DNA of 64,000 nucleotides, from the NCBI RefSeq assembly GCF_000383595.1, contig NZ_KB911581.1, positions 6,903,519-6,967,518 on the forward strand. Reading direction: 5' to 3'. The position numbers were made by a program, and so were the translations under genes. Shown piece after piece: positions 41,184-48,674 of this stretch (the first letter of the stretch is position 1; every line of letters begins with the position of its first letter). Under the pieces are notes generated by a model. The model had not been told where the DNA came from and did not search any database. It worked only from the letters and a program-made list of their open reading frames with translations. The stretch comes from Streptomyces bottropensis ATCC 25435 (GTDB taxonomy: Bacteria; Actinomycetota; Actinomycetes; Streptomycetales; Streptomycetaceae).

Positions 41184-42689
41184 TCACTCCTCCCCGTCGA
41201 CGGTGGCGGTGTGGGTGGCCTCGGCCTCGGCGGGCGGCTCGTATCCGGCCGGGAGGTGGATCATCTTGTGTTCCAGGTACTCGCCGTAGCCCTCGGGTCC
41301 GAACTCCCGCCCCAGGCCGGAGTTCTTGTAGCCGCCGAAGGGGCCGAGCATGTCGAGGCTGAAGGTGTTGACGGAGTAGGTGCCGGTGCGGACCTGGCGG
41401 GCGATGTCGACGCCGTGTTCGTCGTCGGCGGTCCAGACGCTGCCGCTGAGGCCGTAGTCGGAGTCGTTGGCGATGCGTACGGCCTCGGCCTCGTCGCCGT
41501 ACGGGAGGAGGCAGATCACCGGGCCGAAGATCTCCTCGCGGGCGATGCGCATGGAGTTGTCGACGTCGCCGAAGAGGGTCGGCTCGACGTACCAGCCGTG
41601 CTCCAGGCCGGCGGGACGGCCGCCGCCGGTGAGGATCTTGGCGCCCTCCTCCTGGCCGATGCGTATGTAGTCGAGGCTGCGGCGCTGCTGGCGCTGGGCG
41701 ACCAGCGGTCCGAGTTCGGTGGCCGGGTCGAGGGGGTCGCCGATCTTGAGCGCGCAGGCGTAGGCCGCGAAGGCCTCGGCGAACTCGTCGTAGCGGGAGC
41801 GGGGCACGAGGATGCGGGTCTGGGCGACACAGGCCTGGCCGTTGATCATCCAGGCGAAGGGGGCGATGCCGTCGACGGCCGTCTGCGCGTCCGCGTCCGG
41901 CAGGATCACCGCCGCCGACTTGCCGCCCAGTTCCAGGGTGACGCGGGTGAGGTTGCGGGCGGCGACCTCCATGACCCGTTTGCCGGCGGCGACCGAGCCG
42001 GTGAAGGAGACCTTGTCGACGCCCGGGTGCCCCACCAGGTACTCGCTGACCTCGCGGTCGGCGGGGAGGATGGACAGCACCCCCTCGGGCAGGCCCGCCT
42101 CGGCGGCGATCTCCGCCAACAGGTAGGCGTCCAGGGGGGTTTCGGGCGAGACCTTCAGGATCGCCGGGCAGCCGGTGAGGAGGGCGGGGGCGAGTTTCGC
42201 GGCGGCGGTGAACTGCGGGACGTTCCAGGGGACGACCGCCGCCACCACCCCGACCGGCTCGCGCCGCACGAGGATCTTGCCGAGCACGCCGTCGCGCCGC
42301 TCCTCGTACGTGAATCCGCGCGCCGTCGTGATCGCCGCGTCCCACACCAGCATCGAGGCGAGCGCCTGCACCATCACGCTGGAGGTGACCGGGGTGCCGT
42401 TCTCGGAGCTGATGATCCGGGCGAACTCCTCGTGGCGTACGGCGAAGGCGTCCTTGATCCGGGTGACGACCTCGATGCGCTCGTCGAGAGACATACGCGG
42501 CCAGGGGCCGTGGTCGAAGGCGTGGCGCGCGGCGGCCACGGCCCGGTCGACGTCCGCGCGCGACGCGTGCGGGACGCGGCCGATGACCTCCTCCGTGTGC
42601 GGGGAGACCACCTCGATGACGTCGGTGCCCAGGGGGTCCGTCAACTCCCCGCCGATGAAGAGCTGTCCGTGTTCCACGAGTTCGGTCAT
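41184..42689 (-). CDS. NAD-dependent aldehyde dehydrogenase
   Basis: Encodes 501 residues from ATG 42689. Catalytic C287 in GQACVAQTRI, general base E253 in LELGGKSA, cofactor segments VVPWNVPQF and SFTGSVAAGKRV, and IFGPVICLLPY. It resembles mycobacterial AldA-type enzymes of the KstR-regulated set. Following alcohol oxidation it could turn a 26-aldehyde to the acid. The operon runs ALDH-ferredoxin and is divergent from the MBL-fold gene; the 164-bp promoter region has a perfect CTGAC-type palindrome, an 18-bp palindrome and an exact KstR-type operator. Confidence 0.88.
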   Translation of the reverse strand: MTELVEHGQLFIGGELTDPLGTDVIEVVSPHTEEVIGRVPHASRADVDRAVAAARHAFDHGPWPRMSLDERIEVVTRIKDAFAVRHEEFARIISSENGTPVTSSVMVQALASMLVWDAAITTARGFTYEERRDGVLGKILVRREPVGVVAAVVPWNVPQFTAAAKLAPALLTGCPAILKVSPETPLDAYLLAEIAAEAGLPEGVLSILPADREVSEYLVGHPGVDKVSFTGSVAAGKRVMEVAARNLTRVTLELGGKSAAVILPDADAQTAVDGIAPFAWMINGQACVAQTRILVPRSRYDEFAEAFAAYACALKIGDPLDPATELGPLVAQRQQRRSLDYIRIGQEEGAKILTGGGRPAGLEHGWYVEPTLFGDVDNSMRIAREEIFGPVICLLPYGDEAEAVRIANDSDYGLSGSVWTADDEHGVDIARQVRTGTYSVNTFSLDMLGPFGGYKNSGLGREFGPEGYGEYLEHKMIHLPAGYEPPAEAEATHTATVDGEE

Positions 42690-42715
42690 GGCCGCTGCCT
42701 CCCGGAGCCACTTCT

Positions 42716-42730
42716 CTGACGTACCGTCAG
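42716..42730. promoter_or_regulatory. CTGAC-type palindrome, copy 3
   Basis: CTGACGTACCGTCAG, perfect 6-bp arms around TAC, 26 bases upstream of the ALDH start. Same motif as copies at 23996, 33761 and 62696. Confidence 0.7.
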
Positions 42731-42740
42731 TTTCTGGTAG

Positions 42741-42758
42741 GGAACTGATACCAGTTCC
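42741..42758. promoter_or_regulatory. 18-bp palindrome in the ALDH/MBL promoter region
   Basis: GGAACTG-ATAC-CAGTTCC has perfect 7-bp arms. It differs in spacing from the KstR pattern and may be a further operator or an overlapping half-site arrangement. Confidence 0.5.
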
Positions 42759-42825
42759 AGGGGGAGGAGTCCATGTCGTTCGCCGACGGACGGCCACGAC
42801 GACGGGCTCGCACGCCCATCCCTGG

Positions 42826-42839
42826 TGGAACTCGTTCTA
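42826..42839. promoter_or_regulatory. KstR-type operator (exact match) before MBL-fold gene
   Basis: TGGAACTCGTTCTA matches TnnAACnnGTTnnA exactly. It ends 14 bases before the MBL gene's ATG and abuts a TTATAGT -10-like element, so binding would directly block that promoter. Confidence 0.75.
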
Positions 42840-42853
42840 GTTATAGTGACTTC

Positions 42854-43882
42854 ATGACACAGGTGACCGATCACGGCGGAGGCGTACGGTCCATCGAGGT
42901 CCCCATCCCGGACAACCCGCTCGGCCACACCCTCGTGTACGTCGTCGACACCGACCGGGGGCCGGTCCTCGTCGACACCGGCTGGGACGACCCGGCGTCG
43001 TGGGACACGCTCGCCGCCGGACTGACGGCGTGCGGTACGTCGGTCACGGAGATCCACGGGGTCGTGATCACACATCACCACCCGGACCACCACGGCCTGT
43101 CGGGGGCGGTGCGCGAGGCGTCCGGGGCGTGGATCGCGATGCACGCGGCGGACACGGCGATCGTGCGGCGCACCCGCGGTACCGGCCCGGACCGCTGGTT
43201 CACGTACATGACGGACAAGCTCACGGCGGCGGGCGCCCCGCAGGAGCACCTCGCCGCCCTCCGCGCCCCGCGCCGCCCGCGCGCCCTGCCCGGCTTCTCC
43301 CCCGCGCTCCCCGACCGCGACATCGTCCCCGGTGAACTCCTGGAACTCCCCGGCCGTCGCGTCCGCGCGATCTGGACGCCGGGGCACACGCCGGGGCACG
43401 TCTGCCTCCACCTGGAGGAGGCGCACCCCTCCCGACTGCCGGGCCACGGACGCCTGCTCTCCGGCGACCACCTCCTCCCCGAGATCAGCCCGCACATCGG
43501 CCTCTACGAGGACCCCGACGACGACACGGTCACCGATCCTCTCGGCGACTACCTCGACTCCTTGGAACGCGTCGGCCGCCTCGGCCCCGCCGAGGTCCTG
43601 CCCGCCCATCAGTACGCGTTCACGGACACCGCCGCCCGCGTGGGCGAGTTGCTGGCCCACCACGAGTCACGGCTCACCGGCCTGCTCACCCTCCTCGCGA
43701 CCCCCCTCACCCCCTGGCAGCTCGCCGAACGCATGGAGTGGAACCGCCCCTGGTCCCAGATCCCCTTCGGCTCCCGCAACATCGCGGTCTCCGAGGCGGA
43801 GGCGCATCTGCGGCGACTGGTGAAGCTGGGGCGGGCGGAGGCGGTGACGGGGAGCGATCCGGTCATGTATGTGGCGGTCTGA
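42854..43882 (+). CDS. MBL-fold metallohydrolase, KstR-controlled
   Basis: Encodes 342 residues from ATG 42854. The metal motif THHHPDHHG (74-81) is followed by further ligand histidines (TPGHTPGHVCLHLEE and the GDHLLPEISPH block) of the glyoxalase II-like group. A helical C-terminal domain (MEWNRPWSQIPFGSRNIAVS, EAHLRRLVKLGRAE) is winged-helix-like, as in LACTB2-type enzymes. Such hydrolases often cleave acyl-CoA or lactone substrates. The operator right at its start places it in the steroid-type regulon; the substrate is not known. Confidence 0.8.
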   Translation: MTQVTDHGGGVRSIEVPIPDNPLGHTLVYVVDTDRGPVLVDTGWDDPASWDTLAAGLTACGTSVTEIHGVVITHHHPDHHGLSGAVREASGAWIAMHAADTAIVRRTRGTGPDRWFTYMTDKLTAAGAPQEHLAALRAPRRPRALPGFSPALPDRDIVPGELLELPGRRVRAIWTPGHTPGHVCLHLEEAHPSRLPGHGRLLSGDHLLPEISPHIGLYEDPDDDTVTDPLGDYLDSLERVGRLGPAEVLPAHQYAFTDTAARVGELLAHHESRLTGLLTLLATPLTPWQLAERMEWNRPWSQIPFGSRNIAVSEAEAHLRRLVKLGRAEAVTGSDPVMYVAV

Positions 43883-43892
43883 GGGGCGTCGG

Positions 43893-44897
43893 TCAGGGGC
43901 GCTCACCCCGTCCACCGCGCGCTCGGGTCATCGTCCCCGGCTCGGCGAGGGTGCGGACCAACTCCTCGGCGGCGTGGATGAGTTCGGTCTCCCGCGCGGT
44001 CATCGTCGGGGTGGCCGCCCGGCGCCGCCCCGCCTCGACCAGCCCCGCCTCCGTCAGGGCGGAGGGGCCGTCTGACCGGCGGGCGAGGAGGGACACGAGG
44101 GTGGCCTGGGCGATCCCGGCGCGTAGATCGGCGCTGTCCACGGCGACTTGGGCGAGGATCACGGCGGACATTCCCCAGTCGAGGCCGGGCGGCCCGTCCT
44201 CGGCGTTGCTCCAGTCGATGACCTGGGGGCCGTGGGGAGTGAGGATGACGTTGTCGGGGTGCAGGTCCAGGTGGAGGACGTGGCTGGTGGGAGCTGCCCC
44301 GGTGGGGGCAGGGCGAGTGAAGGCAACTCGTTTGCCGGGCCCGGAGGCTGTCCGGTCGGAGGGCGGGCGCATCGCCCGGTCGCGGGGCGGGAGGGCGTGG
44401 AGGGCGTGCAGGAGGCGGGCCAGGGTGGCACCCGCGCGCGCCGGGTCGAGCAGGCCGGTGGCCATCGCCTCCAGCATCGTCGGACCGGACAGGCGCTCCA
44501 GCACCATCTCCGTACGGGTCGCCGAGTGCACGCGCGGGACGGGGTACCCGTGGCCCCGGACGTACGCCATGACCTCGGCCTCGGCGGCCGCGTCTCCCCA
44601 GTCGGCGTTCCGGTAGCGCCGCAGCACCCAGGCATCGGCGGGCCCTTCCGCGCCGGCGCGCCCTTCCGGGCCGACGGGGCCGCCCATGTCGGCACGGTCG
44701 CCGGGGTCGGCGACCTCTCCGGGACCGCGTCCGGTATGTCTGTCGACTCCGTCACGGTCGCCGCGGCTCTCGGGGGCGGTGGGTTCGCCGGGGGCCGTGA
44801 GCGGGGTGTGGGCGGGGGGCGTGGACTCGCCTTCGTCGTGGCGGAGTTCGTACACGTCGGCCGTGCGGCCCGAGCCCAGCAGTCTCCCCGTGCGCAT
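43893..44897 (-). CDS. Aminoglycoside-phosphotransferase-like kinase
   Basis: Encodes 334 residues. Kinase fold with N-lobe RTGRLLGSGRTADVYEL, catalytic loop HLDLHPDNVILT and metal motif VIDWSNAEDGPP. An insertion of ~50 disordered residues (TPPAHTPLTAPGEPTAP and on) splits the N-lobe, followed by AWVLRRYRN, which carries the ATP-binding lysine equivalent region. Substrates of this family range from antibiotics to choline and fructosamine; not assignable here. Its start faces the riboswitch-controlled operon. Confidence 0.8.
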   Translation of the reverse strand: MRTGRLLGSGRTADVYELRHDEGESTPPAHTPLTAPGEPTAPESRGDRDGVDRHTGRGPGEVADPGDRADMGGPVGPEGRAGAEGPADAWVLRRYRNADWGDAAAEAEVMAYVRGHGYPVPRVHSATRTEMVLERLSGPTMLEAMATGLLDPARAGATLARLLHALHALPPRDRAMRPPSDRTASGPGKRVAFTRPAPTGAAPTSHVLHLDLHPDNVILTPHGPQVIDWSNAEDGPPGLDWGMSAVILAQVAVDSADLRAGIAQATLVSLLARRSDGPSALTEAGLVEAGRRRAATPTMTARETELIHAAEELVRTLAEPGTMTRARGGRGERP

Positions 44898-44954
44898 GGC
44901 CCGAACCTATCCCGGGGTTCCGGCGGCCCTCAGGGGTTTTGCTACCGGCAGGTA

Positions 44955-45062
44955 CAGTGACCGGGTCGTCATCACACCCGTACAGGGGAAAGCCGGTGCA
45001 AATCCGGCGCTGACCCGCAACCGTGAGCCGGCCCCGGCAGGGGGCGGCAAGTCGGACCGCCC
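44955..45062 (+). promoter_or_regulatory. Cobalamin riboswitch
   Basis: The B12-box is intact: GCCGGTGCAAATCCGGCGC then TGACCCGCAACCGT (44992-45024), and the closing AGTCGGACCGCC at 45050-45061. It precedes the ECF transporter operon beginning at 45194. A C13 tract (45084-45096) and a hairpin GAGCCG...CGGCTC (45130-45167) make up the expression platform before the ribosome site. B12 binding would reduce expression, as expected for an uptake system. Confidence 0.95.
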
Positions 45063-45193
45063 TGAACGGAATTGTGACCGGCTCCCCCCCCCCCCCGCCC
45101 GCCGGTGTACGGCACCGTCGAGGAATACGGAGCCGAGCCGCCCGGCGCTTCGCCGTGCGTCCGGCTCCCGTCAGGGAGAGGCAGCCGCCGATC

Positions 45194-46543
45194 ATGAATG
45201 TCCGCCGCAGCGCCACGGTGGTCGCCGTACTGGCCGTCACAGCCGGACTCGGGACCGGACCGGGTGCCGGAGCCGGGGCCGGTTTCGCGCCGGTCGCGTT
45301 CGCCGCCGACGCGACCTCGGTGTCCGCCGACTCCTCCCCCGCTCCCTCCGCCTCGCCGTCGCAGGCGATCCCCACCGGTCTGTACGGCTCCACCGATCCC
45401 ACGTACGACGGTGTCTGGCGGCAGTCCCTGGCCCTGCTCGCGCTGGACACCGTGGGCGAGAAGCCCGGGGCCGGGGCCGTGGAGTGGCTCGTCGGGCAGC
45501 AGTGCGCGAGCGGGGCGTTCGCCGCGTACCGGGCCGACGCCACCGCCCGGTGCGACGCCGGGACGGCGGTCGACACCAACAGCACGGCCGCCGCGGTCCA
45601 GGCGCTGGCCGCAGTCGGCGGGCGGGACGCCGAGGCCGGGCGGGCGGTGCGCTGGCTGAAGGACAGCCAGAACAAGGACGGCGGCTGGGGCTACACCGCC
45701 GGCGGGCCCAGCGACGCGAACTCGACCTCCGTCGTCATCGGCGCGCTGACCGCCGTCGGCTACGCCCCCGAGAAGCAGGAGAAGGCCGGCAACTCGCCCT
45801 ACGACGCCCTCCGTTCCCTGGCCCTGCCCTGCGGGGGCGGGAAGGGAGGCACGGGTGGCGCCGGCGGCAAGAAGGACGGCGGCGCCTTCGCCTATCAGCC
45901 CGACAAGAAGGGCGCTCTCGCGGCGAACGCCGACGCCACGGCCGCCGCCGTGCTCGGCAGCCTGGGTGCGGGGTTCGCGGCCGGGCCGGACGGCGGGTCG
46001 GCCGCCCCAGGGGGTTTCGCCGAGAAGTGTGTCCCGGGTGACTCCCCGGCGGATCTGGCCCACAACGGGGCCGTCCACCTGGCCGGTGACCTCGCCGCCG
46101 ACGGCTACCTGACGTCCGCCCTCGCGGGCGCGAAGGATCAGCCCGACCACGGCAACACCGCCGACGCGGTCGTGGCGCTCGCCGCCGCCGGGGACCTGGA
46201 CGCGACCGAGAAACCGCTCGCCTGGCTGGCGAAGAACCACGGCGCCTGGGCGGCCGGGGCCGGGCCCGCCGCGTACGCCCAGCTCGTCTTCGCCGCGCAC
46301 GCCACCGGTGCCGACCCGCGTGACTTCGGTGGCACGGACCTGGTGGCCGGCCTCCAGGGCACCGGTCCCGCGCGCGATGTGGACGACTACTCCTCCGTGC
46401 CCAGCCACGACACGGCGGGCGAGGTGGACGGTGACGGTCCGGGCGCGGGCACGTGGTGGGCGGTCGGACTCGGGCTCGTCGTCGTCGCGGCCGTCGTCGG
46501 GTTCGTGTCGGCGCGGGCCGGCCGGAAGCGGCGGGAGGCGTGA
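45194..46543 (+). CDS. Membrane-anchored alpha/alpha-toroid protein, candidate surface cobalamin binder
   Basis: Encodes 449 residues. Signal peptide 1-38, a Ser/Pro segment, then repeated helical hairpins of prenyltransferase/squalene-oxidase type (RQSLALLALDTVGEKPGAGA, SQNKDGGWGYTAGGPSDANS, NTADAVVALAAAGDLDATEK) and a C-terminal anchor WWAVGLGLVVVAAVVGFVSA with a basic end. No cyclase acid motif. The same (alpha/alpha)6 fold forms the cobalamin-binding half of vertebrate intrinsic factor and transcobalamin. First gene after a cobalamin riboswitch and coupled to the next gene, so a substrate-capture role for B12 is proposed. Not demonstrated. Confidence 0.75.
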   Translation: MNVRRSATVVAVLAVTAGLGTGPGAGAGAGFAPVAFAADATSVSADSSPAPSASPSQAIPTGLYGSTDPTYDGVWRQSLALLALDTVGEKPGAGAVEWLVGQQCASGAFAAYRADATARCDAGTAVDTNSTAAAVQALAAVGGRDAEAGRAVRWLKDSQNKDGGWGYTAGGPSDANSTSVVIGALTAVGYAPEKQEKAGNSPYDALRSLALPCGGGKGGTGGAGGKKDGGAFAYQPDKKGALAANADATAAAVLGSLGAGFAAGPDGGSAAPGGFAEKCVPGDSPADLAHNGAVHLAGDLAADGYLTSALAGAKDQPDHGNTADAVVALAAAGDLDATEKPLAWLAKNHGAWAAGAGPAAYAQLVFAAHATGADPRDFGGTDLVAGLQGTGPARDVDDYSSVPSHDTAGEVDGDGPGAGTWWAVGLGLVVVAAVVGFVSARAGRKRREA

Positions 46544-47322
46544 CCGGGCTTCGGCGGGACACCGTGGCGCGGTCGGCCGCGTGGCCGCTGCTCCGGCCGC
46601 GTGGTGTGCTCCTCGTACTGGCCGGCGTCCTGCTCGTGCTGGCGAGTGTGGGCGCGGGGCAGGCCCGGGCCGCCGCGTACCGCTACTGGTCGTTCTGGGA
46701 GCGGGACGGCTCGGCCTGGGCCTACGCCACGCAGGGGCCCTCGACCACGCGGCCGTCCGACGGGGATGTGCAGGGGTTCCGGTTCGCGGTCAGCCGCGAC
46801 TCCGCGGACGCGGCCCGGCCGCGCGGGGGCGCCGACTTCGCCACCGTCTGCGGGGGAACGGCCGCGCGGGGCGGGGAGAAGCGGGTCGCGCTGGTCGTCG
46901 ACTTCGGTACGGCGGCGGACGCGCCGGACGGTGAGACGCCTCCGGCGGCGCGTACGGCGTGTGCGCGGGTTCCGGACGACGCGAGTACGGCGGAGGCGCT
47001 CGCGTCCGTCGCGAAGCCGCTGCGGTACGACACGAACGCGATGCTCTGCGCGATCGCCGGGTATCCGGGGCAGGGGTGCGGTGAGGCGGTCGGCTCGGAT
47101 GCCGATACGGATGCGGATGCGGATGCCGGCACCGACGCCGACGCCGATGGCCGTGCCGATGCCGACAGCCGTGGCGCTTCCGCGAGTTCACAGTCCGCTG
47201 CCGCCTCCGACGCGGGAGACGGGCCGCCTGACGGGCCCTCCGTCGGGCTGTTCGTCGGCGTGGGTGTGGTCGCCGTGCTCGGCGGCGCGGCGGTGTGGCA
47301 GGCGCGCCGGCGCCGGAGCTAG
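46540..47322 (+). CDS. SCO2322-family protein
   Basis: Encodes 260 residues from GTG 46540 (GTGA overlap). N-terminal membrane segment or signal (LLLVLASVGAGQARAAA), an extracellular beta-rich domain starting with YRYWSFWERDGSAWAYATQG, an acidic DADADA linker, and a C-terminal anchor (VGLFVGVGVVAVLGGAAVW). The YWSFW opening is the family's marker. Its pairing with the toroid protein echoes the two-domain layout (helical toroid plus beta domain) of intrinsic factor. Role proposed only from context. Confidence 0.8.
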   Translation: MTGLRRDTVARSAAWPLLRPRGVLLVLAGVLLVLASVGAGQARAAAYRYWSFWERDGSAWAYATQGPSTTRPSDGDVQGFRFAVSRDSADAARPRGGADFATVCGGTAARGGEKRVALVVDFGTAADAPDGETPPAARTACARVPDDASTAEALASVAKPLRYDTNAMLCAIAGYPGQGCGEAVGSDADTDADADAGTDADADGRADADSRGASASSQSAAASDAGDGPPDGPSVGLFVGVGVVAVLGGAAVWQARRRRS

Positions 47323-47330
47323 GGGGCGTG

Positions 47331-48674
47331 ATGCGGTGGTTCACCCGACGCCCGGAGGCGGCGCCTGCCGGGGGCCGGTCCCGCGGCCCGGCGCCACGAG
47401 GTGCCGCGGCGCCCGCCCGTGGCGTCCCGGCGGCACGACTGCCCGCGGCGAGGACGGCCGAGCGGCGCGCCCTCGGCCCTGCGCTGCGGCAGTCCGCGGA
47501 CAGGCCGGCGCCCCGGGGCCCCGGTGTGCACCCCCTCGCCTGGTGGCTCTGGGCCCTCGGGCTGGCGACCGCCGCGTCCCGGACCACGAACCCTCTGCTG
47601 CTCTGCCTGCTCATCGCGGTCTCCGGGTACGTCGTGGCCACGCACCGGACGGACGCGCCGTGGGCCCGGTCGTACGCCGCGTTCATGAGGCTGGGCCTGG
47701 CGGTGCTGCTCGTCCGCCTCGGCTTCGCGGTCGTGCTGGGCTCGCCCGTCCCCGGTACGCACACCCTGTTCACCCTGCCCGAAGTACCGCTCCCCGCCTG
47801 GTCGCAGGGCATCCGGCTGGGTGGCCGCGTCACGGCGGAGGGGGTGCTGTTCGCCCTGTACGACGGGCTGCGGCTGGCCGCCCTGCTGATCTGTGTCGGC
47901 GCCGCGAACGCCCTCGCGAACCCGGCGCGACTGCTCAAATCGCTCCCCGGCGCCCTCTACGAGGCGGGCGTCGCGGTGGTGGTGGCGATGACGTTCGCGC
48001 CGCATCTGGTGGCTGACGTCCAGCGGTTGCGGGCCGCACGACGGCTGCGCGGGCGTCCCGACCGTGGCGTGCGCGGACTGCTGCAGGTCGGACTGCCGGT
48101 GCTGGAGGGCGCGTTGGAGCGGTCGGTCGCGCTCGCCGCCGCGATGGACTCGCGCGGCTACGGCCGTACCGCTCGGGTCCCGGCCCGGGTCCGCCGTACG
48201 ACCGCCGCGCTCACCCTGGGCGGGCTGCTCGGCGTCTGCGCGGGAACGTACGGCGTGCTGACCGCCGAGGGCGGCACCTACGGCCTGCCCGTCCTGTTCA
48301 CCGGACTGGTGGCCGCGCTCACGGGCCTGCGGCTGGGCGGCCGGCGCTCGCCGCGCACCCGCTACCGGCCGGACGCGTGGGGCGTGCGCGCCTGGCTGGT
48401 GGCCGGCTCCGGGACCGCCGTCGCCGTGCTGCTGATCGTCCTCGCCGCGTACGACTCCGCCGCCCTGCGCCCCGGCGTCGTCCCCCTCGCCGCCCCGGAC
48501 CTCCCCCTCCGCCCGGCCGCCGCGATCCTGCTGGGCCTGGTTCCCGCGTTCGCCGTGCCCGCCCCGCCGAGGCCCGCCCGGCCCGGCTCCCCGCCGACGG
48601 CCGTCCCACCGACCGACGTTCCACCGACCGCCGTTCCATCAACCCCCGTTCCACCGACGAAGGAACCCGCGTGA
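47331..48674 (+). CDS. ECF transporter T component (CbiQ family)
   Basis: Encodes 447 residues from ATG 47331. After a 60-residue basic tail the protein has about seven membrane spans. The coupling-helix signatures are AMDSRGYGRT and, nearby, LRAARRLRGRPDRGVRG; these Ala-Arg-Gly motifs contact the ATPases. This is the transmembrane engine that couples ATP hydrolysis to movement of the S component. C-terminal tail repeats PPTxVPPT. Its end overlaps the ATPase gene by four bases. Confidence 0.9.
   Translation: MRWFTRRPEAAPAGGRSRGPAPRGAAAPARGVPAARLPAARTAERRALGPALRQSADRPAPRGPGVHPLAWWLWALGLATAASRTTNPLLLCLLIAVSGYVVATHRTDAPWARSYAAFMRLGLAVLLVRLGFAVVLGSPVPGTHTLFTLPEVPLPAWSQGIRLGGRVTAEGVLFALYDGLRLAALLICVGAANALANPARLLKSLPGALYEAGVAVVVAMTFAPHLVADVQRLRAARRLRGRPDRGVRGLLQVGLPVLEGALERSVALAAAMDSRGYGRTARVPARVRRTTAALTLGGLLGVCAGTYGVLTAEGGTYGLPVLFTGLVAALTGLRLGGRRSPRTRYRPDAWGVRAWLVAGSGTAVAVLLIVLAAYDSAALRPGVVPLAAPDLPLRPAAAILLGLVPAFAVPAPPRPARPGSPPTAVPPTDVPPTAVPSTPVPPTKEPA

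Noticed and set aside
39939..42719. A 926-codon frame antisense to the TPR, ferredoxin and ALDH genes
   Set aside because: High-GC shadow: it runs through three genes with clear motifs on the other strand.
35362..46543. Terpene-cyclase role for the two squalene-oxidase-repeat proteins
   Set aside because: Neither has a DxDD or comparable acid motif, and their operon contexts (glycan modification; B12 transport) point elsewhere.
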